NCBI GenBank assembly: GCA_021159845.1
Contig: JAGHDS010000258.1
Span: forward strand, 1 to 15,557
Reading direction: 5' to 3'
Source: Anaerolineae bacterium
GTDB lineage: Bacteria; Chloroflexota; Anaerolineae; DUEN01
DNA: 15,557 nt
Part shown: one piece after another, positions 1 through 6,288 of the stretch
Numbering within the stretch: the first letter of the stretch is position 1
How the letters are laid out: the number at the start of each line of letters is the position of its first letter
Position numbers and translations under genes: made by a program
Notes under the pieces: generated by a model
Seen by the model: only the letters and a program-made list of their open reading frames with translations
Databases searched by the model: none
What the model was told of the DNA's origin: nothing

Positions 1-535
1 CCGGTCCCAAGATCACGCCACCGCCGCCAGCACCGGCCGGCTCCGGTACATCTCGATCCTCTCCTTCCTCCATCGCTGAGCGCAGCGCATCCAACGCCTT
101 CCACTCCTCGGGCGTCAGCCTGAACTCGATCGAGCGCTCCAACAACACATCAATCAACACCGTCCGCACCATTTTCTCCAGTTCCGCCACTGACTCGAAA
201 CGCTGCCAATCCAGTCGCACATCGTGCAAGAACACGGTAGCAGCAGGGGTACGAGGACCAGGCCGAAGCAGCGGCACGATCCGCCGACCACTGCGCCGGG
301 CCACGTCCAGCTCCACCCCTACTGGCGCCGAGATGTCCGTCCCCATCATGATCACAAAGAGGTCACTTCCCTGCACGGCTTCCAGATCGGCCGGTTGCGC
401 ATCACCCGGCCGCGGCGTGCGCTTGATCTCCCAGCCAAGCTGGACGGGCAACCCCGCCACCACCCGCCCGATTACCTCGCGCTCCGCCTCCATATCCGGT
501 CCAGCACTCACGAACAGATGGAACCTCACCGTCAT
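1..535 (-). CDS. TIR/DUF4062-like protein, N-terminal part (runs off left edge)
   Basis: An open frame starts at ATG 535 and stays open to the window edge, giving 178 residues with no stop. An AGGAGG Shine-Dalgarno at 544-549 lies 8 nt before the ATG. The start looks like a TIR or DUF4062 fold: a first strand RFHLFVSAGPD (residues 4-14), helix MEAERE (15-20), then GSDLFVIMMGTDIS (56-69) and VGVELDVARRSGRRIVPLL (72-90). Glu75 sits roughly where TIR NADases carry their catalytic glutamate, but I cannot align it formally. Residues 112-160 are helical and acidic, and 164-175 are a Pro/Gly/Ala-rich linker, which suggests another domain follows to the left. Such domains are often the N-terminal part of multidomain signalling or conflict proteins. 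Existence of the gene is firm; the fold is probable; the function is unknown. Confidence 0.7.
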   Translation of the reverse strand, partial: MTVRFHLFVSAGPDMEAEREVIGRVVAGLPVQLGWEIKRTPRPGDAQPADLEAVQGSDLFVIMMGTDISAPVGVELDVARRSGRRIVPLLRPGPRTPAATVFLHDVRLDWQRFESVAELEKMVRTVLIDVLLERSIEFRLTPEEWKALDALRSAMEEGEDRDVPEPAGAGGGGVILGP

Positions 536-566
536 ACGACAGACCTCCTGAACGGCTCTCAACGAC

Positions 567-580
567 GGGGGAATTCCCCC
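567..580. promoter_or_regulatory. 14-bp perfect palindrome in the leader of the TIR-like gene
   Basis: GGGGGAATTCCCCC is a perfect palindrome between the likely transcription start of the minus-strand TIR-like gene and its ribosome binding site. It could be an operator or a small leader hairpin. No T-run follows it on either strand, so it is not an intrinsic terminator. Confidence 0.35.
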
Positions 581-591
581 ACCAGGGCCCC

Positions 592-604
592 ATTGTACCA
601 CAAT
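592..604 (-). promoter_or_regulatory. Extended -10 element inside an inverted repeat, TIR-like gene
   Basis: Read on the minus strand, 600-592 is TGGTACAAT, an extended -10 element (TGn plus TACAAT) without a good -35. The same bases form the inverted repeat ATTGT-acc-ACAAT (592-604), so a repressor could bind across the promoter. The start codon is about 57 bases downstream. Confidence 0.35.
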
Positions 605-655
605 CAAAGCATAGGCCTAATCTCAAAATGCGTAAGAACCCCAACTTTTCCCCCG

Positions 656-683
656 TTGACAGGCAACGCCACCCTGCTATAAT
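656..683 (+). promoter_or_regulatory. Consensus sigma70-type promoter for the GH20 gene
   Basis: A perfect -35 TTGACA (656-661) and a perfect -10 TATAAT (678-683) are separated by 16 bp. Transcription would begin near 690, leaving a leader of about 65 nt before the GH20 start. Both hexamers match the consensus at all six positions. Confidence 0.85.
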
Positions 684-754
684 GCGAATCGCCATAGTCG
701 CGGAGAAACATGTTCCCTTCGCCTTCACAAGATACCACACTCAGGAGGTCTATG

Positions 755-2632
755 ATGTCCCCAAACCTCGTATTGTTGCCCTCCCCGCAACGTCTGTATG
801 AGCTGCCGGGTAGCCACCGCCTCCAGCCCGACCGCTTCATCTGGCTGGAGGACGATGCTCAGGCGTTGCTCGCCACCGGACGTGCCATCCAGGAGGCCCT
901 ATCCGCGGTCGGGCAACGTTGGGAGCTGACGGCCGCGCGAGGAGACGACCTCGGCCGGCTGGGTGCCACAGTGCATGTGGACCCGACGCAAGTCCCGCAG
1001 CCGGAAGGATACCACCTGACGATCGGGCCTGATCAGATCCGGATCGTAGCCCACGACCCCGCAGGCGCCTTCTACGCGGCCATGACACTTCGGCAGATCG
1101 CCCGCCAGGCCGCTGGCTCCAAGGAGCTTCCCTGCCTGCGCATCGAGGACTGGCCCGACTTCCCCCACCGGGGCGTCATGCTAGACATCAGCCGGGACAG
1201 GGTTCCAAGGATGGAGACCCTGTATATGCTGGTGGACATGCTGGCCGAGTGGAAAATCAACCAGTTCCAGCTCTACATGGAACACACCTTTGCTTATCGC
1301 AACCACAGAGAAGTGTGGGAGAAGGCGTCTCCCTTGACGGGAGAGGAGATCCTGACACTCGATGCTTACTGTCGGGAACGGTTCATCGAGCTTGTGCCCA
1401 ATCAGAACTCCTTCGGCCACATGCACCGCTGGCTGAAATACGATCGCTACCGGCCGCTGGCGGAATGCCCCGACGGCTGGCAATCCCCGTGGGGAGAATG
1501 GCACGACGAGCCGTTCAGCCTCTGCCCGTCAGATCCGGGCTCCATCGAGTTATTGCGTGAGCTGTACGACGAGCTATTGCCCCACTTCTCCAGCCAGCAG
1601 TTCAACGTCGGCTGCGATGAAACCTTCGATCTGGGGCAAGGGCGGAGCAAGCAGGATTGCGAGGAGCGCGGCCCAGGGCGGGTCTATCTGGAGTTCCTGC
1701 TGAAGATCCACGACCTGGTACAGCGACGCGGTCGGACAATGCAGTTCTGGGGAGACATCATCCTTCACCACTCCGAGTTGATCCCAGAGCTGCCGGGCGA
1801 CATCATCGCGCTGGAATGGGGGTACGATGCCGACCATCCCTTCGCCGAGAATGGTGCCAAGTTCGCCCAGGCTGGCGTGCCCTACTACGTCTGCCCGGGA
1901 ACGTCCACCTGGAACAGCGTCGGAGGGCGTACGGAGAACGCGATGGGCAACCTGTGGAACGCGGCAGAAAATGGGCTGGCGCACGGAGCGATCGGGTTCC
2001 TGAACACCGACTGGGGCGACAACGGCCACTGGCAACACCCGTCCATCTCCTTCCTGGGATACGCATACGGCGCGGCCGTGAGCTGGGCGGCCCAGGCGAA
2101 CCGCAACATCGACCTGCCGCGCGCGCTGGACCTACACGCGTTCCGGGACGCGGCAGGGGTGATGGGCAAGCTGGCCTTCGACCTCGGCAACGCTTATAAG
2201 GTGCCCCAGGTGGACGTCTACGGATCGATCCTGATCACGATCCTGCTCTATCCAGACCGTCCCATCGCCGAGGGCCGAACCGCAGGACTCACGGTCGAAG
2301 GACTGGAGAAGGCGTCGACATACATCGACCAGGTGATGGCCCAGCTCCCCAAGGCGCGCATGGATCGCCCTGACGCCGATCTGATCCTCGACGAATTCCG
2401 CAACGCAGCGGCCCTGATGAAACACGGCTGCCGCCTGGGTATCGCCCGACTCCAGGCCGAAGGCGACGAGATCGCCAATATTCCCGAGGAGACGCGCCGG
2501 GCTTTGGCGACGGACCTGGAGGAGATCATAGCTGAGTACAAACGGATATGGCTAGCCCGCAGCCGTCCCGGTGGACTGGAAGACAGCGCCGGGCGACTGG
2601 AGCGGGTGCTCGCCATGTATCGCGGCGAATAA
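755..2632 (+). CDS. Glycoside hydrolase family 20 (beta-N-acetylhexosaminidase-like)
   Basis: This is a predicted exo-acting glycosidase that removes terminal N-acetylhexosamine by substrate-assisted catalysis. I chose ATG 755 (625 aa) because AGGAGG (743-748) lies 6 nt before it. ATG 752 and ATG 710 (GGAG at 702-705) are in-frame alternatives. Residues ~5-130 form the non-catalytic N-terminal domain that precedes the GH20 barrel. The barrel begins at HRGVMLDISRD (~138), matching the family's 'RG-MLD-SR' strand. NVGCDETFDLG carries the Asp288-Glu289 pair at the expected catalytic place; QFWGDI (~330) and TDWGDNGHW (~418) are further barrel strands. A helical C-terminal region of about 170 residues follows. 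There is no signal peptide, so it is probably cytoplasmic and acts on imported oligosaccharides or recycled cell-wall sugars. It is a single-gene unit with its own promoter and terminator. The family call is strong; the exact substrate is unknown. Confidence 0.85.
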   Translation: MSPNLVLLPSPQRLYELPGSHRLQPDRFIWLEDDAQALLATGRAIQEALSAVGQRWELTAARGDDLGRLGATVHVDPTQVPQPEGYHLTIGPDQIRIVAHDPAGAFYAAMTLRQIARQAAGSKELPCLRIEDWPDFPHRGVMLDISRDRVPRMETLYMLVDMLAEWKINQFQLYMEHTFAYRNHREVWEKASPLTGEEILTLDAYCRERFIELVPNQNSFGHMHRWLKYDRYRPLAECPDGWQSPWGEWHDEPFSLCPSDPGSIELLRELYDELLPHFSSQQFNVGCDETFDLGQGRSKQDCEERGPGRVYLEFLLKIHDLVQRRGRTMQFWGDIILHHSELIPELPGDIIALEWGYDADHPFAENGAKFAQAGVPYYVCPGTSTWNSVGGRTENAMGNLWNAAENGLAHGAIGFLNTDWGDNGHWQHPSISFLGYAYGAAVSWAAQANRNIDLPRALDLHAFRDAAGVMGKLAFDLGNAYKVPQVDVYGSILITILLYPDRPIAEGRTAGLTVEGLEKASTYIDQVMAQLPKARMDRPDADLILDEFRNAAALMKHGCRLGIARLQAEGDEIANIPEETRRALATDLEEIIAEYKRIWLARSRPGGLEDSAGRLERVLAMYRGE

Positions 2633-2673
2633 CCCTGAATATGCCGTTCGAGCCCGGCTGGCCGGGAACTCAC

Positions 2674-2704
2674 GAGGGGCAACTGCTGGCTGCCCCTCTT
2701 CTTT
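2674..2704 (+). terminator. Rho-independent terminator after the GH20 gene
   Basis: GAGGGGCA (2674-2681) and TGCCCCTC (2691-2698) form a perfect 8-bp GC-rich stem with a 9-nt loop, followed by TTCTTT (2699-2704). It lies 42 bp after the stop codon at 2632. The T-run is present only on the plus strand, so it serves the GH20 transcript and not the convergent MATE gene. Confidence 0.75.
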
Positions 2705-2769
2705 AGCCGTAGCAAAACAGTCTCATCCGACACAGCCCGCGGCCTCAATGACCGTCATGATACGGATTC

Positions 2770-4167
2770 TCACACCTCGCGATGCTTCCACCTCCCTCGA
2801 TTGAACCATATTGCCATCATCAGCCCATTCATCACATTGGACAGCGCGAACCCCAGCCACACCCCATTGACACCTAAGCCCAATACATGGGCCAGGAGGT
2901 AAGCAGCGGGGATCTGCACCAGGTAGAGCGTGCCGATATTCACCACCATCGCGGGCATCGTGTCCCCTGCACCATCGAACGAGCGCCCCATGACGACACC
3001 AAGGGCGGAGATGATCTGGGAAACACTGATGATCCGCAGCGCAGTGGCCGCCACAGCGACGACGGCAGGATCATGAGCGAATATACTGACGATCTCCTTC
3101 GCGCGAAACGCGAAGAGGAGCGCTGCGGAGCCTAACAGCGCCATGTTCATCGCGGCCACGATCCAAGCAGTGCGCTCAGCCCGATCCGGCCTGCGGGCGC
3201 CCAAGTTCTGCCCGACCAGCGTGCTGGCCGCGTTGCCCAGGCCGAAGCCAGGGATGAAGGTGAACATCAACATACGGTTGGCCACACCATAGCCAGCCAT
3301 GGCGGCCGTGCCAAAGGAGACAATGATTGCCGTGACGATCACGCGAGAAGAGGAACGGACGAACATCTGGAATGAACTCGGCAGCGCGATGAGGATGATG
3401 CGCTTCATCAGCGGCCAGTCGACGCGATAATGGCCCAGACGCAGGTGGATCCGCAGTCGGCCGCTGAGCAGCATTGCCAGGGCCGCAACCAGCCCCACAG
3501 TCTGGCCCATGCCAAAGGACAGCGCCGAGCCGACGACACCGAATCCCGGGATGGGTCCCCACCCCAAGATGAGTACGGGGCTGAGCAAGATGCTGATGCC
3601 GTTAGCCAGCCACATCGTCCACATGCCAGTGGTAGCCTCGCCGGCGCCCCGTAGGATGGCATTCGTCACGCCAAGCATCATGATGATGACCAACGTGGCA
3701 AAGGTGACATCCAGAAAAGCCACTCCCACTGCCACGACATCGGGCGCTGCTCCCAACAAACGAAGAGCAGAGCGGGCAGTTGCGATGCCGATGAAACCCA
3801 GGAAGATGCCAAAAACGGCTGTCAGCGTGAGCACCTGCCAGGCGGCGTGCGCCGCGGCCTCCTCATTGTGTTCGCCAACGCGCCGGGCAACGACGGCCAG
3901 ACCACCGACCCCCAGCCCCCGGGAGAGCGCGTTGAGCACCCAACTAAGAGTACTGCTGATGCTGACCGCCGCCAGCGCGACCGCGCCCAGCTTACCTACG
4001 TAAAAGGCGTCGACCAATTGATACACGCTCAGGGAGGCCATGTCCAATACCATGGGCCAGGCCAGCAAGAGGATATTGACAAGCAAATTGCCTTGCGTGT
4101 AATCCCGTCGAGCACGCGTGGAGAGCCTGCCCGCGACTTGGCCCTGAGCCAACGTGCCATCACTCAT
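2770..4167 (-). CDS. MATE family multidrug/toxin exporter
   Basis: This is a polytopic inner-membrane antiporter that exports cationic drugs, toxins or metabolites using a Na+ or H+ gradient. The 465-aa length and about 12 hydrophobic segments fit the MATE family. Both halves carry the family hallmark: NAILRGAGEATTGM in the first half and GRSFDGAGDTMPAM in the second, showing the internal duplication. The first membrane segment has WPMVLDMASLSVYQLVDAFY, typical of NorM/DinF-like members. ATG 4167 is preferred because GGAGG lies 7 nt upstream. It overlaps the marR stop by one base (TGATG), which indicates translational coupling. An in-frame GTG at 4170 is possible. With a MarR regulator directly upstream, ligand-induced efflux is the likely role. 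The exported substrate cannot be read from the sequence. Confidence 0.92.
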   Translation of the reverse strand: MSDGTLAQGQVAGRLSTRARRDYTQGNLLVNILLLAWPMVLDMASLSVYQLVDAFYVGKLGAVALAAVSISSTLSWVLNALSRGLGVGGLAVVARRVGEHNEEAAAHAAWQVLTLTAVFGIFLGFIGIATARSALRLLGAAPDVVAVGVAFLDVTFATLVIIMMLGVTNAILRGAGEATTGMWTMWLANGISILLSPVLILGWGPIPGFGVVGSALSFGMGQTVGLVAALAMLLSGRLRIHLRLGHYRVDWPLMKRIILIALPSSFQMFVRSSSRVIVTAIIVSFGTAAMAGYGVANRMLMFTFIPGFGLGNAASTLVGQNLGARRPDRAERTAWIVAAMNMALLGSAALLFAFRAKEIVSIFAHDPAVVAVAATALRIISVSQIISALGVVMGRSFDGAGDTMPAMVVNIGTLYLVQIPAAYLLAHVLGLGVNGVWLGFALSNVMNGLMMAIWFNRGRWKHREV

Positions 4168-4622
4168 CACTTATCCTCCGCGTCGTTCTGAGTCTCCATG
4201 AACGTAGTCACCTGCCTCAGCGCGATGGCAATCTGCCCGAGTTGCTCCAACGACAGAAATTGCAGATGAGTGAGCAATCGGCTGATAGGAGACGGGGGAA
4301 TCCGCTGGCCGATCCGACGCCCCTCGGCGGTGGGTACGACACGAATGGCCCGACGATCCTCCGGGTCCTGCTCACGCCGCACGAGCCTCAACTCCTCCAG
4401 CCGGTCGATGAGGGCAGACGTCGAGCTGGGGCGACGATAGAGCTCCCCAGCCAGCTCGCCCAACCGCATAGGGCCGCGCTCTGTCAGCAAGCGCAACGCG
4501 GCGAGCTGTGCCCCACCCAGGCCGAATTGGGACGTCGCCTGCCGATGGTGACTCATCGCCCGGTGAATGGCGATCACACATCGTTTGACTTCCGCGATAT
4601 ACTGATCCTGATCCTCACACAT
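4167..4622 (-). CDS. MarR family transcriptional regulator
   Basis: A 151-aa winged-helix DNA-binding protein, the usual MarR length. The helix-turn-helix spans about residues 51-78 (MRLGELAGELYRRPSSTSAL is its core). The wing carries the conserved DPEDRRAIRV at 86-95. The flanking N- and C-terminal helices would form the dimer interface. I placed the start at ATG 4622 because GGGAG lies 8 nt upstream. The longer frame back to 4742 passes through a near-perfect promoter, so its extra residues cannot be coding. The gene is the first of a two-gene operon with the MATE exporter and most likely represses that operon, being relieved by a small ligand. It also lies divergent from the C11-CHAT operon, with 237 bp between start codons, so it could influence that promoter. 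The ligand is unknown. Confidence 0.9.
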   Translation of the reverse strand: MCEDQDQYIAEVKRCVIAIHRAMSHHRQATSQFGLGGAQLAALRLLTERGPMRLGELAGELYRRPSSTSALIDRLEELRLVRREQDPEDRRAIRVVPTAEGRRIGQRIPPSPISRLLTHLQFLSLEQLGQIAIALRQVTTFMETQNDAEDK

Positions 4623-4665
4623 AAAACCATCTCCCATCCCCGCCCAAAAGGCAAGATTATTTCGC

Positions 4666-4694
4666 ATTCTAATATTTCGGATGCGACCTGTCAA
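4666..4694 (-). promoter_or_regulatory. Promoter of the marR-MATE operon with candidate operator repeats
   Basis: On the minus strand, -35 TTGACA (4694-4689, perfect) and -10 TAGAAT (4671-4666) are separated by exactly 17 bp. Two direct copies of CGAAATA (complements of 4673-4679 and 4658-4664), 15 bp apart start to start, flank the -10 element. They may mark a regulator site, although MarR operators are usually palindromic. The promoter part is strong; the operator is tentative. Confidence 0.85.
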
Positions 4695-4767
4695 ACGATC
4701 CCTATGGAAGCAGTTACCGAAAAGCCCTGGACCGGCCATCACGCGCCTTACATGAATCCGATTTTTC

Positions 4768-4776
4768 TGTTATACT
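4768..4776 (+). promoter_or_regulatory. Extended -10 promoter for the C11-CHAT operon
   Basis: TG-t-TATACT (4768-4776) is an extended -10 element. No good -35 is present (TTACAT at 4748-4753 with a 17-bp spacer matches at only two positions). Transcription would start near 4783, leaving about 77 nt before the chosen start codon at 4860. Confidence 0.5.
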
Positions 4777-4859
4777 GCTAGCGTCAATCAGTGCCCAGCC
4801 TAGCTGCGCGTTGGTTTTGGATCTGCCTTGTTCCACGGGCGAAAGGAAAGGAGACAGCT

Positions 4860-6266
4860 GTGACGATAGCCGATCTATGGAATGTCCTGTTGCGCACCTT
4901 GAACCGCCTGTTGGGACGCCCCTCTCCCGACCACCACGAAACGCCCTCTGCCCCTTCATCTCCGCCTGCATCCAGTCCCAGCGCGGGTGGGGGAACAGCC
5001 TCCCCACCCCGGCGGAAGTGGACCGTCCTGCTCTACATGGCCGGCGATAACGGCCGGATATTCGACTCCAAATACGGCAAGGTATCACTCATGGCGGAGA
5101 TGACCAGCGCAGGCTATGTCGACCTGGAAGAGGCACAAAAGGTGGGCTCCACCGACGAGGTGGCCATCCTGGCCCAGTTTGACACGATCACCGAGGGGGA
5201 CCGGACCTACCGCCTGGAGATCCAACGCGGCGGCACGACCATGGACCACATCGTCGAGGTCATCGACGAGACGAATTGCGGCGACCCGCGCACGCTGACC
5301 GATTTCATCGTGTGGGGAATGCATCGCCGCCCGGCTGAGCACTATATGCTCGTCATCTGGAATCATGGTATGGGCTGGAAAGACGACGACATCTACGCCA
5401 GCGTGCGCTCCGTGTCACGGGCAACGCGACCGTTGGTGGGAGGCAGGGCCCGGCCGCTCTTCCGCACCACCGGGCAGAAGATCATGGCCATCCCCGACCC
5501 GCAGACGCGCGGGATCGCCGCCGACGACACATCGATGGACTTCCTGACCAACGCGGAACTGAAACAGGCCATCGCCAACGCCGAGCAAACGACCGGCCAA
5601 CGGCTGGACATCATCGGCATGGACGCCTGTCTGATGGCCATGGCCGAGGTCCAATATCAACTGCGAGATCTGGCCGACTACATGATCGCCTCACAAGAGG
5701 TCGAGCCCATGGCCGGCTGGCCCTATACCTCAATCATGAGCCATTTGACGGCCAGACCTGAGATGACGCCGGAGGAGTTCGGTCGCACGATCATCGAGGA
5801 ATACCTGCGTTCGTACACTCCGGCCACGCGCTCCACGTCTCATGTCACCCAGTCACTTGTACACCTTCCCATGATGCGCCAAGCCGGCCAGATCATCCGC
5901 GATTTCGTCGATGTAACTCTCCAGGGCGGGCCAACCGCGCGGCTGGCCCTGTTGGACGCCAAACAATCCGCTTTCGCCTTCGAGGACCCGGAGTACGTCG
6001 ATCTGGCCGATTTCCTCGACCAGTTCCTCTCCCGCTACCAGGGAGGCGATACGGAAGTGATCGAACACGCCCGAGTGCTACGCGAATATCTGGCTCCCGG
6101 CCAGGGTCCCATCCTCGCAAAGGTGGCCCAAGGTCCAGGCTATGCGGAACGGGCCCACGGCATGTCTATCTACATGCCGGCCCGGAACCTTTCCCCGTTC
6201 TACCAGACGATCGACTTCGCCGAAACCCGCTGGATTGACCTGATCCGCTGGATCAATGGGCTATAA
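4860..6266 (+). CDS. Clostripain-like (C11) cysteine peptidase, cytoplasmic
   Basis: This is a predicted caspase-fold (clan CD) cysteine endopeptidase; C11 enzymes characterised so far cut after Arg or Lys. I start at GTG 4860 (468 aa), since AAAGGAG (4847-4853) lies 6 nt before it. The upstream GTG 4791 has no ribosome binding site and sits at the likely transcription start. Residues 1-22 form an amphipathic segment and ~25-52 a Pro/Ser/Gly-rich linker. The peptidase begins at KWTVLLYMAGDN (~53). The catalytic His169 is in IWNHGMGW and the catalytic Cys257 in IIGMDACLMAMAEV, both typical of the family. About 88 residues separate them, including an Arg-rich stretch (~183-218) that could be an autoprocessing loop. 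Many C11 peptidases are secreted, but no signal peptide is visible here. The CHAT peptidase gene begins 22 bp downstream. Family assignment is strong; targets are unknown. Confidence 0.88.
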   Translation: MTIADLWNVLLRTLNRLLGRPSPDHHETPSAPSSPPASSPSAGGGTASPPRRKWTVLLYMAGDNGRIFDSKYGKVSLMAEMTSAGYVDLEEAQKVGSTDEVAILAQFDTITEGDRTYRLEIQRGGTTMDHIVEVIDETNCGDPRTLTDFIVWGMHRRPAEHYMLVIWNHGMGWKDDDIYASVRSVSRATRPLVGGRARPLFRTTGQKIMAIPDPQTRGIAADDTSMDFLTNAELKQAIANAEQTTGQRLDIIGMDACLMAMAEVQYQLRDLADYMIASQEVEPMAGWPYTSIMSHLTARPEMTPEEFGRTIIEEYLRSYTPATRSTSHVTQSLVHLPMMRQAGQIIRDFVDVTLQGGPTARLALLDAKQSAFAFEDPEYVDLADFLDQFLSRYQGGDTEVIEHARVLREYLAPGQGPILAKVAQGPGYAERAHGMSIYMPARNLSPFYQTIDFAETRWIDLIRWINGL

Positions 6267-6288
6267 GCAAGCGAAAGGAGAGTCCGCG

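Noticed and set aside
1657..2199. A 180-codon plus-strand frame inside the GH20 gene
   Set aside because: The composition is rich in Arg, Gly and Pro, as expected of an out-of-frame reading, and the GH20 frame carries the conserved residues.
2748..2758. ATGACCGTCAT palindrome as a terminator for the MATE gene
   Set aside because: The stem is only 5 bp with a 1-nt centre and no T-run follows on the minus strand.
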